Source: JBBQZL01 sp038207745 (GTDB taxonomy: Bacteria > Actinomycetota > Thermoleophilia > Solirubrobacterales > 70-9). From it: 15,093 bases of DNA. This document shows positions 7,282 to 13,513 of the stretch, piece by piece (within the stretch, counting starts at the first letter, position 1; every line of letters starts with the position of its first letter). Both the position numbers and the translations under genes were made by a program. The notes beneath the pieces are model-generated. The model saw nothing but the letters and a program-made list of their open reading frames with translations, had not been told where the DNA came from and ran no database searches. Location of the stretch: assembly GCA_038207745.1 (NCBI GenBank), contig JBBQZL010000043.1:1-15093 (forward strand), in the 5' to 3' direction.

Positions 7282-7285
7282 GCTG

Positions 7286-7903
7286 ATGCTCGGCACCGAG
7301 GTGGCCCCGGGGGTATGGCGATGGACCGCCTACTTCGAGGAGTGGAGGGACGACGTCGGCGCCGTCGCGATCAGAAGGGACGATCGCCTGATCCTGGTCG
7401 ACCCGATCTTTGGCCCGGGCCAGTGGGATCTGCTCTCGGATTCGACCTCGCTCGGGATCAGCGTCCTGCTGACCATCCACTGGCACGCCCGGGACACATC
7501 CAAGGTGGTCGAGAACCGGCCTTCGAGCGAGGTCTGGGCATACAGTCGCGATCTCGCACCGATCAGGCGGCGCACCCCGGTCACCGACATCTTCAAGATC
7601 GGCGACCCGCTGCCGGGTGGTCTGGTCGCGATCCCGACGAAGCGATCGACCGAGGTCGCCTTCTGGGACCCGGAAAGCCGCTCACTGATCACCGGCGACT
7701 CGCTGCTGGGTGACGGAGCCGGCGGGTTGAAGCCGTGTCCCGATTCATGGATGCCGGACGGCGCGACCGCCGCGGACATGGCCGCGTCCCTCGAGCCGGT
7801 GCTCGACCTGCCGGTCGACCAGGTGCTCGTGTCCCACGGTGATCCGGTGTTGGGCAATGGTCGCGGGAAGCTCGCCGAGGCACTTGATCGACACGGCCGT
7901 TAG
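7286..7903 (+). CDS. Metallo-beta-lactamase-fold protein with a degenerate metal site
   Basis: 205 residues. The fold is suggested by the LILVDPIFGPGQWDLL strand-loop (35-50), LLTIHWHARDT (61-71), LITGDSLLGDG (134-144) and QVLVSHGDPVLGNG (179-192). These line up with the usual MBL motifs, but the metal ligands are incomplete. HxHxDH has become H65-W-H67-A-R-D70-T, and where a GHTPG-type histidine is expected the sequence reads PTKRSTEV (117-124). D138 and H184 remain. It may bind one metal, act differently or be non-catalytic. The start is 4 nt after the LLM oxidoreductase stop with no Shine-Dalgarno site, so translation is probably coupled. Function is unknown; partnership with the flanking oxidoreductases is inferred. 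Confidence 0.78.
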   Translation: MLGTEVAPGVWRWTAYFEEWRDDVGAVAIRRDDRLILVDPIFGPGQWDLLSDSTSLGISVLLTIHWHARDTSKVVENRPSSEVWAYSRDLAPIRRRTPVTDIFKIGDPLPGGLVAIPTKRSTEVAFWDPESRSLITGDSLLGDGAGGLKPCPDSWMPDGATAADMAASLEPVLDLPVDQVLVSHGDPVLGNGRGKLAEALDRHGR

Positions 7904-7915
7904 GGTTCGGCGCCG

Positions 7916-8683
7916 ATGGATATCCAAGGAAAGAGCGCGCTGGTTGCAGGTGGAGCTTCGGGACTCGGCGAGGCCGTGGTCCGGGCACTTGCCAAGGCCG
8001 GCGCAAACGTTGTCATTGCCGACCTGAATATTGAAAAGGGCGGGGCGCTGGCCGCCGAGCTTGGCGATCAGGTCAGCTTCACCGAGGCCAACGTGATGAA
8101 TGAGGACGGCGTCACCGAGGCTGTGGACAGGGCAGCCGCTGCCGCCGATGGGTTGCGCATTTCCGTCTGCTGCGCCGGCATCGGCTGGGTCGAGCGGATC
8201 GCCCACAAGGGGGGACCACACAACTTCGAGTACTTCAGCAACGTCGTCAAGGTCAATCTGATCGGGACCTTCAACGTCCTTCGTCTTGCGGCCAGCGCGA
8301 TGAACGGCAACGAGGCCGACGAGGATGGCGAGCGCGGCGTCTGCATCAACACCGCATCGATTGCCGCCTACGACGGGCAGATCGGCCAGATCGCGTACGC
8401 GGCATCCAAGGGCGGCATCGTCGGGATGACCCTGCCTGCTGCCCGCGACATGTCAACTCGCGGCGTTCGCGTCGCAACGATCGCCCCCGGGCTCTTCGAC
8501 ACGCCGCTCCTGGCCGCATTGCCCGAGCCCGCACGGATCGCCCTCGGGGAGCAGGTTCCGTTCCCCTCGCGACTCGGCTTCCCGTCGGAGTTTGCCTCGC
8601 TGGCGCTCCAGATCGTCGACAACCAGATGATCAACGGTGAGACGATCCGGCTCGACGGCGCGCTGAGGATGCCGCCGAAGTAG
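7916..8683 (+). CDS. Short-chain dehydrogenase/reductase, 3-hydroxyacyl-CoA dehydrogenase type 2-like
   Basis: 255 residues of the classical SDR Rossmann fold. The nucleotide-binding loop is GGASGLG (12-18) with Asp36 after the second strand, favouring NAD over NADP. The NNAG equivalent is CCAG (85-88). The catalytic tetrad is N114, S148, Y161 and K165 (YAASK). The PGLFDTPLL and PFPSRLGFPSEFASL segments resemble the HSD17B10/HADH2 group, which oxidises 3-hydroxyacyl-CoA or hydroxysteroid-like substrates. Substrate assignment is by family resemblance only. It starts 12 nt after the MBL-fold gene and is last in the run. A stem-loop at 8701-8741 follows its stop. Confidence 0.9.
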   Translation: MDIQGKSALVAGGASGLGEAVVRALAKAGANVVIADLNIEKGGALAAELGDQVSFTEANVMNEDGVTEAVDRAAAAADGLRISVCCAGIGWVERIAHKGGPHNFEYFSNVVKVNLIGTFNVLRLAASAMNGNEADEDGERGVCINTASIAAYDGQIGQIAYAASKGGIVGMTLPAARDMSTRGVRVATIAPGLFDTPLLAALPEPARIALGEQVPFPSRLGFPSEFASLALQIVDNQMINGETIRLDGALRMPPK

Positions 8684-8700
8684 CCACCAAGATCACGAAC

Positions 8701-8741
8701 AGCGCCGATCGCGGCAGGCAGTCTCGCGAACCGCGGGCGCT
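8701..8741. terminator. Bidirectional hairpin between the SDR gene and egtD
   Basis: AGCGCC (8701-8706) pairs with GGCGCT (8736-8741), and CGCGG (8710-8714) pairs with CCGCG (8731-8735). This gives an 11-bp GC-rich stem interrupted by a 3-nt bulge, with a 16-nt loop. It fills the 56-bp gap between two convergent genes, and its last bases are in the egtD stop codon. There is no T-run, as is common in high-GC actinobacteria. Confidence 0.62.
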
Positions 8742-9738
8742 ACACCGGTCGTGCGAGGCTGAGCGCGAAAAGCCCGTCGGGGTCGGTCCAGACTTCAACG
8801 AGCTGGAGCCCGGCGGATGCGTAGAGCCCCTCGAGGCTCGGCAGCGTGAACTTGTGTGAAAGCTCGGTTCGCATCTCCTCCCCGTCTGCGAACGCAACGG
8901 TCATGTCCAGCCCGGTGATCTTCACCGACTGGTCCGCGAGCGAGCGGAGACGCATCTCGATCCGCTCCTCGTCGGCGTCGTAGAAGGCGAAGTGCTCGAA
9001 GCGATCGAGGTCGAAGTCGGCTCCGAGCTGGCGATTGAGCACGCTGAGGACGTTCTTGTTGAAGCGGTCGGTGACGCCGGCAGCGTCGTTGTAGGCGGCC
9101 TCGAGAAGCGACCGGTCCTTGACGAGGTCGGTTCCCAGGAGCAGTGTGTCCGCGGGGCCGAGCAGCGAGGCGATCCGCTGCAGGAGCAGCCGGCGCGGAG
9201 CCCGCGCGAAGTTGCCCACGGTACCGCCGAGGAAGGCGATCATCCGGCGCTGGCCCCAGCCGGGCAGGCGCTCGAGGTCGTTCTCGATGTCGCAGATCAC
9301 ACCGTGGACACGCAATCCGGGGAACTCCCGGACGAGCTCGGTGGCCGTTTGGCGGGTTATCTCCTCGGAGATGTCGACCGGCACGTAGGTGCGAAGCGAG
9401 CCCGCCCGGCGCATCGCCTCGAGCAGCGTCCGGGTCTTCGAGGCGGATCCGGAGCCGAGCTCGACCAGGCATTGGGCGTCTGCCGCCGCGACGATCTCGG
9501 ACGAGTGGAGTTCGAGGATCGAACGCTCGGCGCGCGTCGGGTAGTACTCGGGGAGCTCGGTGATCTGCTCGAAGAGCTCCGAGCCGAGTTCGTCGTAGAA
9601 GTATTTTGGCGGCAGCTCCTTGAGATGCGCGACCAGGCCGCTCCGGACGGCAGCCTCCAGGTCGGCATCGGCGCCGTCGCCGCTCGCGCGGCGAACGTCG
9701 ACGGTGATCTCATCTGTGCTCGCGGATGGCTCGGCCAT
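8740..9738 (-). CDS. egtD: L-histidine N(alpha)-methyltransferase EgtD (ergothioneine biosynthesis)
   Basis: 332 residues, close to the usual length of about 320. It transfers three methyl groups from S-adenosylmethionine to histidine, making hercynine. Signature parts are PKYFYDELGSELFEQIT (44-60), LPEYYPTRAE (62-71), the SAM loop LVELGSGSASKTR (91-103), IAFLGGTVGNF, and the late segment DMTVAFADGEEMRTELSHKF, which contains the conserved histidine-binding/acidic region of the family. The ATG lies 7 nt after the egtB stop, so the two form an operon. An AGGAC sequence shortly upstream may serve as ribosome binding site. Confidence 0.95.
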   Translation of the reverse strand: MAEPSASTDEITVDVRRASGDGADADLEAAVRSGLVAHLKELPPKYFYDELGSELFEQITELPEYYPTRAERSILELHSSEIVAAADAQCLVELGSGSASKTRTLLEAMRRAGSLRTYVPVDISEEITRQTATELVREFPGLRVHGVICDIENDLERLPGWGQRRMIAFLGGTVGNFARAPRRLLLQRIASLLGPADTLLLGTDLVKDRSLLEAAYNDAAGVTDRFNKNVLSVLNRQLGADFDLDRFEHFAFYDADEERIEMRLRSLADQSVKITGLDMTVAFADGEEMRTELSHKFTLPSLEGLYASAGLQLVEVWTDPDGLFALSLARPV

Positions 9739-9745
9739 GTCCGTC

Positions 9746-10915
9746 CTAACCCTCCCCCGCGCAGCGGAGGCCGGAGAAGATCTGTCGGCGCTCTGGCAGG
9801 TCCCAGTTGCGGAACGAGGTCCGGATCACGTTCCTGCGCGTCGCCCAGGAGCCGCCTCGCAATACCGGGTGGCCCCTGCCGAAGAAGACCTCCGAATACT
9901 CCGGGTACGGAAAGGCCTCGAAACCCGGATAGCCGACCAGCTCGGAGCTCGTCCACTCCCAGACGTCACCCAGCATCGCCTCAGCGCCGGATGAGGACTC
10001 GGTACCGGGTACGGGGCGGCTGCAGCCGAAGGCGTCGTGGTCCAGATTCGCGCACCGCGGATCGGCCCCCTCGGCCGCAATCTCCCATTCGAGTTCCGTC
10101 GGCAGGCGCTTTCCCGCCCACTCGGCGAAGGCCGTCGCCTGGCGATGGTCGATGTGGACCACCGGCAACTCGGGGTCGATCTCGGCCGACCGCCCGAACC
10201 TGGTGTCCACCCATCCACCCTCGCCGTCACGCTCCCAGTACAGCGGGGGTTCGGAGCCCGTCTCCTCGACAAATCGGGCGAAGGCAAGGTTGTTGACCGG
10301 GCGGCGGTCGATCCGGAAGGGTGCGACCTCGACCTCGTGGCGCGGCCGCTCGTTATCGTAGGCGAATCTGCGGGCGGCGGCGCCCACCTCGTGGACACCG
10401 CCCTCGACAGCGACCATCTCCACTCCCTCCTCGTCAGGCTCGACCCGGGAGTCGGCTCCCTTGAGGGGCGGCTCGTAGCCCTCGACCATCTGCAGGAGCT
10501 GCAGCATTGTCTCGTTGTGCTGGTGCTCGTGGGCGATCAGCATCTCATGTGCGAACCCATCGCGAAGAACCGGGTCCTCGGACTCGTCGAGGTCGAGTTC
10601 GTCGAGAACCTCGAGCGAGCGCTCGCGAACCTCCTCCATGTACGCGCGCAGCTCCGCGCCACGCAGGATCGGCAGCCGGCTGCGCTCGGCGCGTGGGTTT
10701 TCTATTGCGTCATAGAGTCGCCCCAGGTCGCCGTTCAGCGGTTCACGGCCACCGGCTGTCTGAACCAGCCAGAGCTCTTCGAAGTTGGCGATATGCCCGA
10801 GATCCCAGGCCAGCGGGCTGAGGATCGGCGAATACACGGTGTTGAGCTGGGCGTCGCTGAGCTGCTCGACCAAGAGCAGCGTGCGCTGCCGCGCCTCTCC
10901 GATACGCGTCGCCAG
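9746..10915 (-). CDS. egtB: Ergothioneine sulfoxide synthase EgtB, probably with a CTG start
   Basis: A non-heme iron enzyme that joins hercynine and a thiol (gamma-glutamylcysteine or cysteine) in an oxygen-dependent reaction. The DinB-like N-terminal half carries the iron ligands: His in WDLGHI, and H-x3-H in HEHQHNETM (residues 27, 115 and 119 counted from TTG 10873). The C-terminal half is a formylglycine-enzyme/sulfatase-modifying fold with LPTELEWEIAAEG, GDVWEWTSSE and LRGGSWATR. The first canonical start is TTG 10873, but family-like sequence (ATRIGEARQRTLLLVEQ) continues upstream to an in-frame stop at 10961 without ATG, GTG or TTG. I placed the start at CTG 10915, preceded by AAGGA with a 4-nt gap. 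TTG 10873 gives a 375-residue protein lacking part of the first helix. Confidence 0.9.
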   Translation of the reverse strand: MATRIGEARQRTLLLVEQLSDAQLNTVYSPILSPLAWDLGHIANFEELWLVQTAGGREPLNGDLGRLYDAIENPRAERSRLPILRGAELRAYMEEVRERSLEVLDELDLDESEDPVLRDGFAHEMLIAHEHQHNETMLQLLQMVEGYEPPLKGADSRVEPDEEGVEMVAVEGGVHEVGAAARRFAYDNERPRHEVEVAPFRIDRRPVNNLAFARFVEETGSEPPLYWERDGEGGWVDTRFGRSAEIDPELPVVHIDHRQATAFAEWAGKRLPTELEWEIAAEGADPRCANLDHDAFGCSRPVPGTESSSGAEAMLGDVWEWTSSELVGYPGFEAFPYPEYSEVFFGRGHPVLRGGSWATRRNVIRTSFRNWDLPERRQIFSGLRCAGEG

Positions 10916-10957
10916 CGCTTCCTTATCGGTTGCCTTCGTCCGCGTCGCGATCGATTG

Positions 10958-10984
10958 ATTCTAGCGAATGCAATTCTGGGCCAA
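10958..10984 (-). promoter_or_regulatory. Candidate promoter for egtB-egtD
   Basis: On the minus strand, TTGGCC (10984-10979), a 15-nt spacer and TAGAAT (10963-10958). The -10 is good and the spacer is shorter than ideal. Transcription would begin near 10951, which is an in-frame ATC codon of egtB. The -10 contains the stop codon of the preceding short ORF. Confidence 0.42.
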
Positions 10985-11368
10985 GATCGGTGGGTTCCAC
11001 CGCAGCGGCAATCGCGGTCGGCCTGTCCTCTCCTCTTCAGGATCGGTCCAGATCGTCTCCGTCCAGGGTGCGCCGATCCCGCCGAAACCCGGCAGCCCAC
11101 CCCACTCGACCAGCGGTTCGAGCGGGGTCAGACGGATCCGATCTGGCGGTGTGCATGAGCCGAAGCTCCCAGCCTGCGCCTTGATGGCCGGCCCGCTCAG
11201 GCTCCTGGGATGGGGCAAAGCACAGATGACCTTGAAGCGCTCCGACGGATTCTTGAGAGCGTCATCGTGCGGAGGTGGGACGAATATTGTCAATCTCCGA
11301 CACCAGCTCGAGGAAGTCGCATTCTGAGCAATGCCCACGGGGGCATCAGTGAGGTATCGGGGAGGCAC
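10961..11368 (-). CDS. Short ORF repeating the C-terminus of the upstream exported protein (truncated tandem paralogue)
   Basis: 135 codons from a GTG that begins 1 nt after the TGA of the upstream gene. The last third (about residues 68-120: FGSCTPPDRIRL, PLEPLVEWGGLPGFGGI, WTDPEEERTG) closely matches the final 49 residues of that gene. Many of the nucleotide differences are silent, so both copies were probably under protein-level selection at some time. The first 65 or so residues resemble the paralogue only weakly, and the pilin-type leader is missing, so this product would not be exported by that route. It is either a decaying duplicate or a small cytosolic protein. I lean to a remnant of a tandem duplication that lost its 5' part. 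Confidence 0.45.
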   Translation of the reverse strand: MPPRYLTDAPVGIAQNATSSSWCRRLTIFVPPPHDDALKNPSERFKVICALPHPRSLSGPAIKAQAGSFGSCTPPDRIRLTPLEPLVEWGGLPGFGGIGAPWTETIWTDPEEERTGRPRLPLRWNPPILAQNCIR

Positions 11369-11369
11369 T

Positions 11370-12380
11370 TCAGCTTGTCCCCTCCACTTCGGGATCGGTC
11401 CAGACCTTCTTCTCCCAGGGCGGGCTGATCCCGCCGAAGCTCGGCAGCCCGCCCTGCTCGACGAGCGGCTCGAGCGGGATCAGGCGGATCCGATCCGAAG
11501 GCGTATATGAGCCGACGCTCTCGGCGTTCCCCGGGTTTCCATCATCGATCTCGGCGTTTCCGGCGTGACTCCCGCCGGAGATGAAATACCAACCGGTCTC
11601 CCTCCCCCAGCCTCCCTCGTTTCTCAATCCCACCGTTTCGAGCAGGTCCCTGCCTTCCGGGATCCCCGCGTCGACAGGCCAGTTGGTCATCGACTTGGTG
11701 TGGTTGTAGCCATGATGGGAGCTGGCCCTGACCCCCGCCCTTCCGTCGCTGTCAACCCGGACCTGGAAACCCTCCCAATCGTGGAGGTGATACCCGAGGT
11801 CCTCGGCTATCGGCACTCCCCTCATGCTGGCGCTATCGGGGTAATAGAGCCAATATTGGAGGTAGGTCCTCCCCTCCCGCCCGCTGCCGCAATCGACCCC
11901 GGGACCAGGGTCCTCGCCCGCCCTGCAGTCGATCACACGGACAAATGCCGATACCGGCTCGCCGCGACGGGATGAGGTCACCTGACCGGCTCCCGGGCCA
12001 TCGGAACATCCGGGGCTTTCACAGTCCCGGAAATCCACAGGGAGCGCACTCATCCCCCGTTCATAGGCGAGGCTCGGGGCGTGCTCTCGGACCAGCTCGG
12101 CGATCTCGGAGCCATACGCCTCGGCAAGTGCCGGAGTGCTCCGGCAGGAATCGGAGAGCTGGACCGCGCAGATGATCCGGGTCGCGATCGATCGGACCAG
12201 GGAAGTTCCGGGCAGGTGCACACCGGCGGCGGCGATTCCGGCCAGCGCCAGGCAGATCAGGAAGATCAGCCCGATCCACTCGGGAGTCGATTGGCCGCGC
12301 TCGGGACGGAGAATCGTCAGAGGCGCCCGGCGCTGCCCCGGCCCGGGGATTCGAGAATCTTTCAGCGAACCTGGGGACAT
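11370..12380 (-). CDS. Exported protein with a Flp/TadE-type pilin leader and a Vps62-like domain
   Basis: 336 residues. After a basic leader comes RG-QSTPEW (28-35) and a hydrophobic helix (36-54). The Glu at +5 after the glycine is what prepilin peptidase substrates of the Flp/TadE kind show. The outer part has paired cysteines (71/79, 120/125, 152/164), suggesting disulfides outside the cell. Residues about 171-226 (YLQYWLYYP, HDWEGFQVRV, SSHHGYN) resemble the Vps62/DUF946 type of domain, whose biochemical role is poorly known. The tail (288-336) is repeated in the next ORF. The ATG lies 6 nt after a TAGCGT box, fitting a leaderless message. Role at the cell surface or pilus is inferred; the domain call is tentative. 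Confidence 0.72.
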   Translation of the reverse strand: MSPGSLKDSRIPGPGQRRAPLTILRPERGQSTPEWIGLIFLICLALAGIAAAGVHLPGTSLVRSIATRIICAVQLSDSCRSTPALAEAYGSEIAELVREHAPSLAYERGMSALPVDFRDCESPGCSDGPGAGQVTSSRRGEPVSAFVRVIDCRAGEDPGPGVDCGSGREGRTYLQYWLYYPDSASMRGVPIAEDLGYHLHDWEGFQVRVDSDGRAGVRASSHHGYNHTKSMTNWPVDAGIPEGRDLLETVGLRNEGGWGRETGWYFISGGSHAGNAEIDDGNPGNAESVGSYTPSDRIRLIPLEPLVEQGGLPSFGGISPPWEKKVWTDPEVEGTS

Positions 12381-12386
12381 TGCACG

Positions 12387-12392
12387 ACGCTA
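12387..12392 (-). promoter_or_regulatory. Candidate -10 box for a leaderless transcript of the exported-protein gene
   Basis: On the minus strand TAGCGT is followed by CGTGCA and then ATG 12380, the spacing expected if transcription begins at the start codon. No convincing -35 is seen 17 nt upstream. It faces the divergent LapA-domain gene. Confidence 0.4.
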
Positions 12393-12485
12393 GAAATCGC
12401 CGAATCACAGGTGGCATGTGCAGGTGACGAATTCGCGTCGGATCTCAGACAACTCCGGCACCGTGCCTGCCGGGGCCACCGGTGT

Positions 12486-12491
12486 TACAGT
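12486..12491 (+). promoter_or_regulatory. Candidate -10 box for a leaderless transcript of the LapA-domain gene
   Basis: TACAGT (TANNNT) is followed by CGGCGC and GTG 12498, so transcription would begin at the GTG. There is no Shine-Dalgarno site between them and no clear -35. Confidence 0.4.
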
Positions 12492-12497
12492 CGGCGC

Positions 12498-12806
12498 GTG
12501 AGCGATCCAACCCGACCCATATCCCCCCGAGCTTCAGCGCCCCGGTCCGACGGCCTCCAACCCGGAAAGACCGGGATCAGCTGGAAGGCGTGGGCAGTCC
12601 TCGCACTTGTCGCCCTCTTCGTGATCATCGCGCTCCAGAACTCTCAGGAGGTCACCGTAAAGGTGCTCTTCTTCGCCGACATGAGCATGCCGCTGATCCT
12701 GGCCCTCGCGGTTGCGGGTGCGGTGGGAGCCGTGGTCGGCTACTCAGCACCGATCCTTCTCCGGCACAGGCGCCAGGAGCGCCGCCGTGAGAAGGAGGAC
12801 TCCTGA
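12498..12806 (+). CDS. LapA-domain (DUF1049) small membrane protein
   Basis: 102 residues from GTG 12498. After a polar, proline-rich N-terminus there are two hydrophobic segments (about 32-46 and 65-88). They are joined by QNSQEVTVKVLFF (47-59), the characteristic QN-x-V-x-V-x-F pattern of LapA/DUF1049 proteins. The basic C-terminal tail RHRRQERRREKED is cytosolic. The frame stays open far upstream to 12081, but that stretch is antisense to the exported-protein gene. I chose the GTG because a TACAGT box lies 6 nt before it. In proteobacteria LapA helps lipopolysaccharide assembly; here its role is unknown. The stop overlaps the probable CTG start of the next gene, so the pair is coupled. Confidence 0.82.
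   Translation: MSDPTRPISPRASAPRSDGLQPGKTGISWKAWAVLALVALFVIIALQNSQEVTVKVLFFADMSMPLILALAVAGAVGAVVGYSAPILLRHRRQERRREKEDS
12793..12798 (+). promoter_or_regulatory. Ribosome binding site before a CTG start codon
   Basis: AGGAGG, the strongest Shine-Dalgarno sequence in the window, lies 4 nt before CTG 12803. No ATG, GTG or TTG occurs within 100 nt in that frame, which is the main reason for calling a CTG start. Confidence 0.65.
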
Positions 12807-13504
12807 ACGCTCCGGTTCCGGAAAGCCCCCAGCAACTTGCCAAGCCACTCGACATAGGCCGGGTTCTGGACCGGTCCTGGGCTGGATACAGGGCCCACCC
12901 CGGGCCGCTGCTGATGCTGGCCGCCGCGATCTTTCTGCCGATCAATCTGGTCCAGGCGGTGGTCGCGGAGAGCAACGTGGCGGCCGCGACCGTGATCTCT
13001 GCCGTGCTCGGCGGCATGGCCTCATTCCTCTACTGCGGGCTGGTGATCCCGTCGGTGCCCGGAATGCACCGCGGAGGTGACGACCTGGCACCCGGAGAGA
13101 TGGCACGGACCGCCGCACCGTTTGCAGGCGCACTCTTGGCTGCGGGGCTCGTCTACATCGTTGCCACCCTTGCCGGAGTCGTCCTCTTCATCGTGCCGGG
13201 ACTGATCCTGGCGACGATCTGGTTTGTGGTTCCACCGTTGATCGTCCTGGAGGGTCGCGACCTCGGCCGGGCATTCGCCCGCAGTCGCGAGATGGTCAGG
13301 GGCAACGGGCTTCGCGTCTTCGGGACGATCCTGATCATCGGCGTGATCGTGATCGTCGCCGGCATCGCGATCAGCTTTGCCGGCGCCCTGATCGGCGGAA
13401 CGGCCGGAACCTTCGTCGGCTCATGGCTGGCGTCGATAGTGACCGCGCCGCCGCTGGCGCTCGCGGTGACGGTCGTCTACCTCGAGCTGGGAGGCCGGGA
13501 GTGA
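12803..13504 (+). CDS. Multi-pass membrane protein with an apparent CTG start
   Basis: 233 residues if translation begins at CTG 12803. The cytosolic N-terminus KPLDIGRVLDRSWAGYRAHPGPL followed by several hydrophobic segments is typical of a common actinobacterial membrane protein family, related in style to the glycerophosphodiester phosphodiesterase membrane domain. The GLILATIWFVVPPLIVLEGRDLGRAFARSREMVRGN segment also fits it. The first canonical start, ATG 12914, would remove this conserved N-terminus and cut into the first helix. An in-frame TGA at 12788 limits the frame. CTG 12803 overlaps the lapA-like stop as CTGA and has AGGAGG 4 nt upstream. Molecular function is unknown. The gene ends 9 bp from the convergent pntB. 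Confidence 0.78.
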   Translation: MNAPVPESPQQLAKPLDIGRVLDRSWAGYRAHPGPLLMLAAAIFLPINLVQAVVAESNVAAATVISAVLGGMASFLYCGLVIPSVPGMHRGGDDLAPGEMARTAAPFAGALLAAGLVYIVATLAGVVLFIVPGLILATIWFVVPPLIVLEGRDLGRAFARSREMVRGNGLRVFGTILIIGVIVIVAGIAISFAGALIGGTAGTFVGSWLASIVTAPPLALAVTVVYLELGGRE

Positions 13505-13513
13505 GCTCTGGCC

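Noticed and set aside
10918..10935. ACCGATAAGG upstream of egtB, similar to the -10 of FliA-type promoters
   Set aside because: The leading GC is lost, there is no TAAA/TCAA at the right distance, and the bases fall within the likely egtB coding extension.
8992..11158. Long plus-strand ORFs opposite egtD and egtB (up to 434 codons)
   Set aside because: Produced by high GC content on the strand opposite two clear enzymes; their translations show no recognisable domain.
11210..11428. Plus-strand ORF whose first 25 residues (DDLEALRRILESVIVRRWDE) look like a real amphipathic helix
   Set aside because: No ribosome binding site or leaderless box. It overlaps the minus-strand short ORF and runs into the antisense of the exported-protein gene, and its later part is low-complexity.
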